Assembly (NCBI GenBank): GCA_010093685.1
Contig: MU006217.1
Coordinates: forward strand, 1,244,067-1,308,066
Source of the DNA: Ophiobolus disseminans
Taxonomy: Eukaryota; Ascomycota; Dothideomycetes; Pleosporales; Phaeosphaeriaceae
Direction: 5' to 3'
DNA: 64,000 nucleotides
The position numbers were made by a program, and so were the translations under genes. The notes beneath the pieces were generated by a model that was not told where the DNA came from, searched no databases, and saw only the letters and a program-made list of their open reading frames with translations. Below, piece after piece: positions 43,013-52,660 of this stretch; position 1 is the stretch's first letter; every line of letters begins with the position of its first letter.

Positions 43013-45505
43013 ATGGCTCCATACAACCAACAAACCCATCCGCACGGACCGCCGGGCTATGGATCCTTGGGCCGTGGAGGCGGCAACAACGGAGGTCGCG
43101 GTAATGGCAAGAAGGGACGTGGTAACAACAACTGCAACGGCAACGGCAACAACGGTGGTAACAACAACAACAACAACAATTGGCGCACGCCCTCGTACGG
43201 AAACAGCGGCTATGGTCCGCGAGACGTCCCAGATGGGCGTATCCAAGAAGCACACCAAGGTTGGGGCGCGCAGTATGGCGGTGGTAGTTATCCCGTGCCA
43301 ATGGGTGCCATGGGAAGCTACACTCACCCCACTTACATTCAACCTGCAGCCGCGATGGGCTTCGACCCGCGCACCGCTTCTGCTGGACAAGGTCCGCTTG
43401 TATCAATGCAGATTCCTAGCCACGCCTCCAGCCACGCCACCTTTTCAGCGCAAAACACGCCTATCTCTATCCCATCACTGCCCGTCGCTATGCTAGCGCC
43501 CATGCCCTCGAGCCCAACATCTTCGGGTAAGAAGACAATCTCCCCCTCTACGAACGCGGACATCACAGGTGGTGCGGTAGGGCTATCGCAGGCCAGCACG
43601 GTCGAAATTTCACGGTCGCAAGGTGCAAGCACTAGAGTTAGACGCTCATCAAGCGTAGGAGCATCCAGCCGCGCCTCTGTTCACACCCCGGCCCAAAAAC
43701 AACCGACGAAGCCCCCGACCAGCCGTTCCAATGCAAAAGTGTCGCCTTTTCCACTGGGAGCTGATGGTGATGGGTATCTTCCGCGCGAGGGTCAGACCCT
43801 CCCCATCGACAAGCTGCATCAGACCATACAAAATGCGTTCGAGGGCGTGGACCAACAAGTTCTACTTCAACTTGAGGATGTCGAGGAAGGCTTTACCGCC
43901 AGCCTTCAGAAGACCTTGGTCGACGCCTGTACTGCTCATGAGTCTCAAGAGGCCTCCCAACAGAAACAGCGAGAGACAATCCTCGATCACATTCACACCG
44001 CTCGCGCTTCTGAGGTACGACACGAGAAGAACGTCATATGGAGCCAGAACGCTTTTGCGCAAAAGATGAAGGAGGCATGCAAGCTCGGCGGCGACGAGAA
44101 GGACGCTGCTCAGCGCAAGGCTATCGACTGGATACAGGCGGCGACTGCCGAGTCTCTTATAGCCGCCGAGCGACGTGCGGTAATTGAGGAGTGCCGGAGG
44201 GACCTGCTTGTGTTGGACAATGTTCGCGTAATCGCAGCTACCACCTATGCTGTCGCCATACAGGACGTAGTGGCCAAGGCGCTTGGTAGTGTCAAGGGGA
44301 AATCAGACAACATCAGCGCCGTTGAGGAGGACCTGAACACCCACGCGAGGTCTGCAGATGTCGCTAACACTATCGCCGACTCTGGGGAGGCCGTCAAACT
44401 CACGACGGATCTACCTCACAATCTGGCTCCGATGGAAGGAAAGAAGACTAGTGATGAGGAGAAACTCTTTACGCCTGTGCAGCAGGCCAACCAACCCTCC
44501 GTGCTTGAGCGTGACGAGGAGCGTATTGCTTTGAGGCAGCCAGAGGACAACTCCGCTACTCATAAGGAACAGCTCAAGCCACAAGAAAAGCCGGAGTCCA
44601 AGGCCGTCAAGACACAAGAGCCACAGAAGACAAAACAGCCAAGAAAGAAGGGCAAGAATGGAGGTCAGCAACCGACACTGAAGCCTACCGAGGCCGTCGT
44701 CAAGACTGAAGAACCTGCACAGAAATCTCGCGCTCCGACACCCAAGCCCCAAGAGACGGTCGATCATGGTGCCACGAAGATCTTGGAGCAACATCATGGC
44801 GCAAAACAGTCAAAGAAGAAGGGCAAGACTGCAAATCAGGAGCTGAAATCGACCCCTCAACATACTGCATCCAAGGTGCAAGACCCTGGATTGAAACCAC
44901 AAGAGCCAACACATAAGCCTGATGAGCCTCGTGAGACTTCAAAGGCATCACCTGTGGCTCGGACTGAGAAGTCATCGCTGATGTTCGACGACGACACGTC
45001 GAAGCCGCAGGAGGAAAGCAAGGATGAGCCCGCTAAATACTCACAGTCGCTCGAACCCTCTATTATGAACATTCCGACTGAGCATGGAACCGTCAAGAAG
45101 CTCGCCATCACAGTGAACGGACACACCATCATGAACCCAGGCGACATCGCCGCTCTCCTGGAGGGCGAGCAAGCGCGCAAGAATAATGCAGCTGTAAAAG
45201 ACGATTCAATGGAGGACGAAGCCAAGGAGAAGTTCGAGATTAAGGACAAGGGTAAGACACCTCTAAAGGGAGAGAAGAACAAGGCATCCAAGACCGTCCC
45301 CGACCCTCTCGCCGTTCGGTTGGCTGCCGCACTCGCCCAGGCCAACTCCCCAGCTGTCGTCCAGCTTGCGAAGCGCAAGAAGAAGAGCAAGAAAAAGAAG
45401 GACTCCAGTGGTGACGGCAAGACTGGCGGCGATGGCCCGGCTAATGGTCCTGGCACCGCAGGTCCCCAGCCTCCTGCCACGGAGGACGTCCGCAAGGGTG
45501 GCTAG
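43013..45505 (+). CDS. Asn/Gly-rich, Lys-rich low-complexity protein, possibly RNA-associated
   Basis: A single exon of 830 residues from the first ATG (43013). Residues 1-60 are Gly/Asn/Arg-rich (GRGGGNNGGRGNGKKGRGNN, then a poly-Asn run), an RGG-like prion-type segment. Residues 60-250 are disordered. Residues 260-440 are predicted helical (KLHQTIQNAFEGVDQQVLLQ, AIDWIQAATAESLIAAERRA). The rest is Pro/Lys/Glu/Gln-rich with repeated KPQE motifs and an internal duplication around KQPRKKGK and KQSKKKGK, and a C-terminal Lys block (KRKKKSKKKKD). I do not recognise a family. Composition suggests RNA granule or ribonucleoprotein association, which is inference. The frame stays open 42 bp upstream of the ATG but only with non-ATG codons. 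Confidence 0.7.
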   Translation: MAPYNQQTHPHGPPGYGSLGRGGGNNGGRGNGKKGRGNNNCNGNGNNGGNNNNNNNWRTPSYGNSGYGPRDVPDGRIQEAHQGWGAQYGGGSYPVPMGAMGSYTHPTYIQPAAAMGFDPRTASAGQGPLVSMQIPSHASSHATFSAQNTPISIPSLPVAMLAPMPSSPTSSGKKTISPSTNADITGGAVGLSQASTVEISRSQGASTRVRRSSSVGASSRASVHTPAQKQPTKPPTSRSNAKVSPFPLGADGDGYLPREGQTLPIDKLHQTIQNAFEGVDQQVLLQLEDVEEGFTASLQKTLVDACTAHESQEASQQKQRETILDHIHTARASEVRHEKNVIWSQNAFAQKMKEACKLGGDEKDAAQRKAIDWIQAATAESLIAAERRAVIEECRRDLLVLDNVRVIAATTYAVAIQDVVAKALGSVKGKSDNISAVEEDLNTHARSADVANTIADSGEAVKLTTDLPHNLAPMEGKKTSDEEKLFTPVQQANQPSVLERDEERIALRQPEDNSATHKEQLKPQEKPESKAVKTQEPQKTKQPRKKGKNGGQQPTLKPTEAVVKTEEPAQKSRAPTPKPQETVDHGATKILEQHHGAKQSKKKGKTANQELKSTPQHTASKVQDPGLKPQEPTHKPDEPRETSKASPVARTEKSSLMFDDDTSKPQEESKDEPAKYSQSLEPSIMNIPTEHGTVKKLAITVNGHTIMNPGDIAALLEGEQARKNNAAVKDDSMEDEAKEKFEIKDKGKTPLKGEKNKASKTVPDPLAVRLAAALAQANSPAVVQLAKRKKKSKKKKDSSGDGKTGGDGPANGPGTAGPQPPATEDVRKGG
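43160..43180 (+). repeat. (AAC)6 tract coding for poly-Asn
   Basis: Six AAC units and one AAT inside the Asn/Gly-rich gene encode seven Asn in a row. Such tracts vary in length between strains. Confidence 0.85.
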
Positions 45506-46045
45506 AGAGGCAAAAAAGGCGGCTGCCGAGACTCAGAGGATATGGGACACGCATGAGCGACCAACACACATCTACACGTTTGTGACGCAACACGTTGCGC
45601 CGATGGTTGTATAGCTGTGCGCAGCTTTACATTTCATGCACAGGACTGGATACAGCACGGCATTACAGAAAATGGAACCCTACAAAATATCTTTCGTGCT
45701 ATGTAACCTTGCCCGTGACGATGGAGAAGACGCTTTTCCCAGCGGGTGCAACGACAAACTGCCAGCGAATTTCATGTACACCCAGCACAAAAAACTGCAC
45801 AATGAAATCCTTAATGAACGCAGCACTGCGCGCCTTATTGTCTCCCACTTCCTTCATCCCAGTACGCGATTCCCCTTCCCATCAATTCAATTATGTGCGA
45901 CCCACCGCACTTTCACAGCCACCTACTACCCTTCGTGCGGACACTCGGTCCCCACCAATCCGTGCATGTGGTTCAATTTCGCGTCCGGAATTTGTGATCA
46001 GGACTTCAAGAACGTACATAGCATGAATAAGATTGAGAGCAAGTA

Positions 46046-46240
46046 GGGGTGGTGTGGGTATTGTGGGAGGGGGCCGAAGACGGGGTAATGGTGAGGAAGT
46101 GGGGTGGTGGTGCGAGGGAGGGGAGTGTGATTTAGGTGATTGGGAGCGGATGGATGGGGATGTGAGGTGGATGGATTGGAGTTGATGGGTGGGAAATGCT
46201 GGGGAGGTGATGGATGGGAGGTGGGTGGTGAAGTGGGAGA
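46046..46240 (+). repeat. G-rich, C-poor tract with gatgg/ggtggtg words
   Basis: About 195 bp in which the plus strand is dominated by G, with very few C, and repeated gatgg and gtggtg words. The minus strand is correspondingly C-rich. It is non-coding in all phases that I checked. Confidence 0.7.
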
Positions 46241-46254
46241 TTGGTACATGGTTT

Positions 46255-46380
46255 GCGATGTGTATAAAATGCAATACTCGAGGACGTGTCTCTTTCGAAA
46301 TGCGCTGGCGTGAAGCCAGTGCATGTGGAGTGCGAGATTTGTTCATAGTACGCGATGTGCATAAAACAAAATCCTCGAGG
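46255..46380 (+). repeat. Direct repeat of a 29-bp TATA-like element
   Basis: Two copies, 46255-46283 and 46352-46380, match at 24 of 29 positions (gcgatgtg-n-ataaaa ... ctcgagg), 97 bp apart. Both contain ataaaa and lie 150-275 bp upstream of the small Cys-rich gene, so they could be duplicated core promoter pieces. Confidence 0.65.
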
Positions 46381-46530
46381 CTGTACTGCTCATTCAAACC
46401 AGCTTCTTCTCGTAGACTATCACCATCCTCGTCGTCACCGTCATATCACAAATCGTCCACATCAAAGCAACTCTTAAATAGACCCACAAACCTATATCAT
46501 CAGCAACAAATCCCCGCTTTCGAAGCCACA

Positions 46531-46794
46531 ATGTGCAATCCCGACGGCTCTAACCAGGTCTGGGTCTATTCAGTCTGTAGGTAGTCACCACCTACCTCTC
46601 TATAACCTATGGCTAACTTTACCTCTGCAGGCGGCTGCAGAACCCCAGCGAAACCATGCGAAAAATACTCGACGGATCTGAATGTGTGTCTCGCTACGGG
46701 TGCGGGAAATAGCCGCGGAGCGCTGCCAGATACGTGGATGTGGGATAAGTGTCCGTTCCATTTGGCGGAGGAGAAGTTTCGGAGCTTCCGGTGA
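46531..46794 (+). CDS. Small Cys-containing protein of 69 residues, unknown function
   Basis: Exons 46531-46576 and 46631-46794 with a 54-bp intron (GTAGGT...CTGCAG) give 69 residues. The product starts MCNPDGSNQVWVYSV, then CGCRTPAKPCEKY, LNVCLATGAG and WMWDKCPFHL. It has six Cys, a Trp-rich middle and no signal peptide. Small proteins that start with Met-Cys and carry a CGC or CGH motif are common in dothideomycete genomes, as I recall them, and have no known role. The Cys pairs could bind zinc. Too short to be found by length alone; the clean splice and the Cys pattern support it. The acceptor is a canonical polypyrimidine-CAG. Confidence 0.6.
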
Positions 46795-46883
46795 GGAAGG
46801 AGGGGAATGAGGAGAGAACGGAAGGGGAGAGTCTAGGTATTAATCCATAGTCTTTTTCTATGCTTTTGTTGGCTGTGATGAGA

Positions 46884-47783
46884 TTACTTCAGCTTCAACT
46901 TTCGCTCTGCGTCTTCGACTAGACGAGCCATTTTTTCCTGCACACTCGCTTCCTCTGGCTCCTCCACGTTCCCGTATTCTGTCAACCCATCTCCCTTATT
47001 GATCTTCGTCACCATCACGACGTACTGCCCGTTCTGCTTCTCATCCCATATAGGCTCGCCCTTTGCGTCCACGGGGATAACTCTTCTGGCTTCGGGCTGC
47101 TTCAGCATCTGGCGTTTCATAGCCATGGAGTTCCTCTTGAATTCGGCTTTCTGGTGGGCGATTTGCGACTTTGTGAGTGTGGGGATGTGGGGGAGGACGT
47201 CGACGCCGTACCTAGGTGCTGTGTTAGTGGTGCGCTCAGAAGCTGGAAGGCGTATGAACGTACTCTGCTTGCAACTGGCGGCCGACATCTTCCTTCGATA
47301 GCTCGATTTTCTGCGCTGCGGCCCAGTAATAGTTGAAGATGTCAAGGAGCTCCTGGCTCTTCGCGACGGCTTCCGCTTTGCTTTTTGTGTACGGACCCGG
47401 TGCACCTAACTTGCACAGTCTGTCGTGGCATATCCCGATCAGCATTACATGTCGGTGTTCGGAGTAACGCCTTAGTCATATTCGCCTCGACCGTACAGCC
47501 GGAAGCAGCGGGTGCTCTCGTCTTTGTAGCGCTTCTGGGCGGCAAATGCGTCGGCAGGTATTTGAATCGGTACTGCTGATTTTGGGATTTCAGCAACGTG
47601 CTTGAGGTCATGCTGGTCGAGGATCTTCTTCAGGCGGTTCTCCGAAAGGGCCTAGTCATTGTCTGCTTTCAGCTGCGCGAGCAGCTTCGCCCGCCCAATT
47701 GCAGGATTTTGGGCGTGGATCACGCGCACAGCTTGGACAATATCGTCATCGGAAGGTGTTGACATTGTAGCGTTGGTAGACAT
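46884..47783 (-). pseudogene. Broken gene: two in-frame stops and a frameshift, unknown conserved-looking protein
   Basis: From the ATG at 47783 one frame reads MSTNATMSTPSDDDIVQAVR, PAIGRAKLLAQLKADND, TAG (47652-47654), then ALSENRLKKILDQHD, YGRGEYD, TAA (47472-47474), GVTPNTDM, TAA (47445-47447). At that point the protein-like text moves to another phase (MLIGICHDRLCKLGAPG, ELLDIFNYYWAAAQK), which implies a 1-nt loss at about 47446. After a 52-bp intron (47212-47263) the last exon 46884-47211 is intact: VDVLPHIPTLTKSQIAHQ to EDAERKLKLK. The N-terminal helical motif followed by a Trp and L-S-E-x-R-L-K-K is one I recall from several fungal proteins, and Trp fits the first stop. No intron removes these lesions. 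Only a 43-residue peptide could be made from the first ATG. Confidence 0.65.
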
Positions 47784-48550
47784 GGTCGCTGGAGGTTAGT
47801 GGTTGGACGTTACTAATCGCATGAAACCCCGAGAAGCTTGTGCTTGAACGCGACCATGTCGCGAAAACACGTGACACTTTGCGCCCTTACATACTTAGGT
47901 CCATACCCCTGGGCATCGTTCTGGACCCACTGAGTGAAATGCTGACACGAGTTTGGCGACCCTTTTTGATAGACTCCTCTGTCGTCCGTAGGCTGGACCA
48001 TCCGTGGATCATAGCATATGTACGCTAGCCGTTCGCTTTCTAACTGTGGGGACCTCGAATCTGCTTCCTTCCCCTTGCATCTCCATCTCAGACAACGTCT
48101 TATGCGAAACATTCATCGTGTACTCTCATTCCACATCAAACATAACCTGAGAGCAACTTCCGATTTTCCTGTTGTGCATCAATCCCATAGCAGCTGGGAT
48201 GCAGTCATCCATGGATGCAGCCGAGGGGCGGGGTTTTCGCGTCCGGTCTCAGCTCTAGCAATGCGCTGCAGTTGCACTTGGCCTCGAAACTTCTAGAAAG
48301 CTTGACATTTTTACTGACAGACTTGTGATGGAAGCGATGCGTCGTTCAGCCCGTGCCGATGAGAAGAGTTGTCAGATGTGGGGTCTTTCTCCGCATTGTG
48401 GGGAAACCGACTCTTCGATTCCAACATTACGCCTTGGGCCTAGTGCAACAGATCAACAAGGATTTGTCCTGCAGAAACCTGCGACATATATCGATGCAAG
48501 ATCTTTCAAAGAAATGTGTCTGACATTCACATCATCTTAACATTGCAGCC
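47784..48550. other. Divergent spacer
   Basis: 767 bp between the start of the broken gene and the start of the VAO-type oxidase. It should hold the oxidase promoter. Frames of 62-99 codons here have no protein character. Confidence 0.5.
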
Positions 48551-50357
48551 ATGCCGTCTCAAGCATACCTTGACGCCGAGTACCAGTCGACACATTACAA
48601 CCTATTCAAGGACTCTATCACAGTACCTTTAAAACCAGTTCTTCCGCCTAGTGTACAACAGAACGACTTCAATGATGCGATTCGAAAGTACCAGGCGGCT
48701 GTTGGTGAAGACCAAGTGTTGCAAGGCGATGATCTGACCGAGTATATCGATCCCTACGAGTTGCGAGAGGCGGAAGTTGCACGCAAAATGCCGAGCGCAG
48801 CGGTGCGGCCGAAAAACACAGAAGAACTCAAGGAGGTATTGAAGGTCTCTAATGACTTTGGTATTCCGGTGTGGACTTTCTCCAGGGGCAAGAACCTCGG
48901 GTCAGTTTATTAATGCAGTGCTTGGTGATCATCGCTGATATGGCTTCAGGTATGGCGGCCCGGCGCCTCGTGTTAACGGATCGATTGCGCTTGATCTTCA
49001 TCGAATGAACAAGATCATTGAGGTGAACTCGGAGTATGCATATGCTGTTGTTGAGCCTGGTGTCACCTTTACTGAACTCTACGACTACTGCGTCAAGAAC
49101 AAATTCAATGTTTGGCCCTCAGTGCCGTCGCTCGGATGGGGCTCGGTTGTTGGCAACACCCTGGATCGAGGTGCTGGCTTCACACCAACGGCAATGCACC
49201 ACCAGCACATATCCGGGTTAGAGGCTATGCTCGCAAACGGTGACCTCGTGCGTACTGGACAGTTTGCAATTTCTAACTCACCATCTTCACATCTCTCGAA
49301 GTTTACCTTTGGACCAAGCATTGAAGGCCTCTTTCTGCAGTCGAATCTCGGCATCGTTACGAAGCTGGGCATTTGGCTCACACCTGCGCCTCAGGCATAC
49401 ATGTCATGTTCATTCGACATGCCTGAGCTGGAAGACATCGAAACCATAGTGGACATCTTTGGACCACTTCGACGAGATGGCTTACTACCAAACACGGTCT
49501 ATGTCTCAAACGTCACAGAATGGCTCGGTATGATCGGGCAGCGAGAAGACTTCTGGCCTCACGAGAGCCCCATACCAGATTGGAAAGTCGCCGAGTTGCA
49601 AAAGACCTTCGATCTGGGCTATTGGAACGCAAAGTTTGGTCTCTATGGTGCAAAAGACGTGATACAAGCGCACTTTGACGAGCTGAAGAAGATCATAGAG
49701 AGGAAGACATCGAAAGGTCGCTTGATTGGTAAGATTTTCTCGGCACCAGAAGGCGAGACTCTGGATCCTGCATCTATCCCGGAGAAAGAGGGCGGCTTCT
49801 TTGTTGGCATACCTACGCTTTGGTCACTCCCCATGGTCAAGTTCCGGTTACCAAAGAAGGGCGGTGGTATCGCTGCGCATTACGACTACAGTCCGATCAT
49901 TCCGAGCAATGGCGAAGAGATCCTGGCGTGGGTCAAGACTGCGAAAAAGATCTGTGAAGCCCAGTCATTCGACCTCTTCTGCGATTTCTTCATGCATGAG
50001 CGGCACGTCATCTTCGTAAACATGTTCACATTTGATAAGACAAATGCTGTGCACCGGACAGCTGTGCAGACTATCTTCGACGGGTTGTTTGAGGAAGGAA
50101 AGAAGAGGGGATACAGCAAGTATCGTAGCCACGTCAACACGATGGGTGAGCTCACACGCCTGTTGAGTCTTGGCATATGACTGACTATCATTATAGATCG
50201 CGTCGCGTCCTTGTACGACTTCAACGACCATGCGTACCGCCGATTTGTGGAGACCATCAAAGATGCGGTGGATCCCAACGGTATCCTGTCTCCCGGCAAA
50301 CAAGGCATTTGGCCCAAGCGGTTTCGACAAGATGAGAGTTTGAAGGCTAATCTATAG
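48551..50357 (+). CDS. Vanillyl-alcohol oxidase-type FAD-linked oxidase
   Basis: Exons 48551-48900, 48950-50145 and 50197-50357, with introns of 49 and 51 bp, give 568 residues, close to the 560 of known fungal VAO. The FAD-binding PCMH domain shows RPKNTEELKEVLKVSNDFGI, SRGKNLGYGGPAPRVNG (across the first splice), VEPGVTFTELYDY and LGWGSVVGNTLDRGAGFTP. The C-terminal cap domain ends in DPNGILSPGKQGIWPKRF. The family oxidises 4-alkylphenols such as vanillyl alcohol, eugenol or 4-(methoxymethyl)phenol, giving H2O2. The enzyme lacks a signal peptide and ends in ANL, a weak variant of a peroxisomal signal. VAO of Penicillium is partly peroxisomal. Regulation by aromatic inducers is plausible but not visible in the sequence. 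Confidence 0.9.
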
Positions 50358-51305
50358 CGCGCGAACATCGCTGCTTACCAGTCGTTCGTGGTGTAGAGTT
50401 CTTTCAAGCTTGAGATTCGCGATTGGATCATTTTCAAGCTACGCGTTGGCGAGCTGTGATCTACTAGTGTTCGTAATATTTTCTTTTCGTCTGTTGCCAT
50501 TCCAATTCGTATCATCTCACTAGTCCACTTTTGACATGCCACCATTACTTTGCTCTCTCGTGTCGAAAGTCATGTTGTCCGGTGCAGAGTAGAAGACCGT
50601 TACGTCACCGCCAAATGCCCGTTTGCGCTTTTCACGCACCTTCACCACAGCAACCCTTGCCCCACTCAACACTCGCCAATTACCCTTCCCCTCAACCGTC
50701 TCCACCCAACTTCTCCATTACCCGTTATTGCACTATATATTTCACTTAATTCTGTAATCTTTCATCAAATCCTCCACTTTAGCAGAGGTCGGTGCATCGG
50801 GCATCGTGATAAAACTCCGCCCTCTCGGCACCCAGGAGTTTTCGAGTCAGCCAATATGTTGTCAACTCTCAGCGAGTGGGTTTATCGCCTATCCACCGTT
50901 GAGAGCGCTTACAACATCGCCGGTTTCGGCTGAGTTTTTTGCCCTGAGGTTGGAGGTTCGAATATTGGTATGGGAAGAGTGTTGGTGGGGTGGCGGCGTG
51001 GCCTTATTGTTTTGTTCTTTTTGTTGGCGGGTGAAAAGGTTGGCAGCGCACACTGAGCGTTATACACTATCCGCTGGTTGAAAGTCTTCCTCTGTCATTG
51101 TTCGCGACCGACTATGTATCACCTTTTGTAACTCTATTTCTTCCTGCTTTCATCGCAATGTGACCAGCGTCAATCTCGGCCTAAGAAACTTGCTCAAGAC
51201 TTTGTGATTTGGCTCGCCGGCCAGCCTCATAATTAACCCACTTCACTTCAAGTTTAGAACCTTGGAACCCTCATCTGCGCATACCTACACCACATTGCGT
51301 ATACC
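50358..51305. other. Gene-free spacer
   Basis: 948 bp between the oxidase and the RS-tailed protein gene. CT-rich stretches occur near 50640-50750 and before the ATG at 51306. Nothing convincing is coded. Confidence 0.5.
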
Positions 51306-52589
51306 ATGCCAAACTTCTGCGATAACCCTCGCTCTTCCGACCCAATCGACTTCGAGCACACTGCGACTGTCAAGGACATAGAGGAGTTGACACTCGCTGA
51401 GAAGGTACCTTCGCCCTCCATCCGTTCATTGATTCTTTTGCCGTTAACGTTTGAGCAGGAATACGTTAGTCCAAAAGACGGGCTGCCCACGATACAGCGC
51501 GCGGAAGTAGCTCCCTCGTTCTCGTTCCCAGGCACGCGGCCCTTGGAATGGCACGGCACCTCAACACAAACCTCGCGCAGCAACTCACGAACATCTCACA
51601 CGAGTAGCGTATCTGAGAGGATTTTGGTGTTCAGGGACGAGGAAAGGGAGCCAGAAGAGGGAGGTGGTGTCGCAGCAGAGAGAAAGCTAACAGATCTTTC
51701 GCGCAAGCTTCGCAATAAAGTTACCCAAGCACGGTATCAAACGACTGGAACGGAAGCAGCGAGTATTACGGCTCCGCTTCAATATGTTGATGAGAGTCAC
51801 GATCCTCGCGCATTAAGCGAGGCTGCGGGCGCTCTTAACACCTCTCAGCTCACTCAGCAGCTTCAATCAATCGCTAGACGACGGTTAGGACTGTTGAGAC
51901 AGCTTAATGATCTTCAGAAGGAGGAAGCAAATGTCCTAGCTCAGCTTATGCAATCGACGATTGGTTTTCCTGAGGTCCCAACTTCGCCACGACCTCAGAA
52001 CTCACCTCACTTGTTGTCACCGCGGCCTCTTAACGGTCTACTAAATCCCAAACTAACAAACATTCCCTCTCAACTTCGACGTGTACAGCCCTCGAACCCT
52101 TCGCGCAAGCCATTACACACGCGCACCGCATCTGCGCCATCGGTATCAACACCCTCAGCAATGCGACACCATACCCCAAGCACGTCCAAGCGCATACCGT
52201 TAAGCGACAAGACCGAAGAAACCTTGACTTCGTCCGGTACGGCACTTGAAAGGAACGAGGAACATTACCAGTCTCATGCTCTAGAACGTGGTCTGCGACA
52301 AACGCATGAGGACAATACTTTGAGCTCCCAGTGGTGTGCGACAGCATCGCAATATACCACGACCCTGCGTCTTCCAACGAAACTCGGAGACGCTCTTGAG
52401 CGGTTCATGCCCGGTACTCCTCGTGCTAAGGCACGTTCCGGATCTGCTAGTAGCACTCGTGGCAGAGGCACAAGCAAGAGCAGGAGTAGAAGCAGAGGCC
52501 GAAGTCGCGTAACACCAATTGCGACGCCAGGTATTACGCGCTCATACGACGTTCCACATACGGTGGCAAGGAAGAAGTGGGACTTTTGA
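51306..52589 (+). CDS. Disordered protein with coiled coil and Arg/Ser-rich tail, unknown function
   Basis: A single exon of 427 residues. The N-terminal half is polar; a predicted coiled coil lies at about 175-215 (ALNTSQLTQQLQSIARRRL, RQLNDLQKEEANVLAQLM). A long Ser/Pro/Thr-rich part follows (LLSPRPLNGLLNPKLTN). Near the end is an RS/RG-type stretch (SSTRGRGTSKSRSRSRGRSR), then GITRSYDVPHTVARKKWDF. RS tails are bound by SR-protein kinases and occur in splicing and mRNA-export factors, but no RNA-binding domain is present. I do not recognise the family. No signal or membrane segment. The tail is convergent with the broken MYND gene, 71 bp apart. Confidence 0.7.
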   Translation: MPNFCDNPRSSDPIDFEHTATVKDIEELTLAEKVPSPSIRSLILLPLTFEQEYVSPKDGLPTIQRAEVAPSFSFPGTRPLEWHGTSTQTSRSNSRTSHTSSVSERILVFRDEEREPEEGGGVAAERKLTDLSRKLRNKVTQARYQTTGTEAASITAPLQYVDESHDPRALSEAAGALNTSQLTQQLQSIARRRLGLLRQLNDLQKEEANVLAQLMQSTIGFPEVPTSPRPQNSPHLLSPRPLNGLLNPKLTNIPSQLRRVQPSNPSRKPLHTRTASAPSVSTPSAMRHHTPSTSKRIPLSDKTEETLTSSGTALERNEEHYQSHALERGLRQTHEDNTLSSQWCATASQYTTTLRLPTKLGDALERFMPGTPRAKARSGSASSTRGRGTSKSRSRSRGRSRVTPIATPGITRSYDVPHTVARKKWDF

Positions 52590-52660
52590 GGAGACATGAC
52601 GCGTGATATACATTCTAAGTTGTGTGGGTAATCTGCAAGAGCAGAAGATGATACATCTCC

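Larger units (their letters stand above)
45506..46530. other. Spacer with possible degenerate small gene and repeats
   Basis: 1025 bp before the small Cys-rich gene. The plus frame at 45891-46046 reads CATHRTFTATYYPSCGHS and CMWFNFASGICDQ, a Cys pattern like small fungal proteins that begin with Met-Cys, but it lacks a proper ATG in frame (an ATG at 45893 is in another phase). A G-rich tract and a TATA-containing direct repeat follow and are listed separately. Confidence 0.4.
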
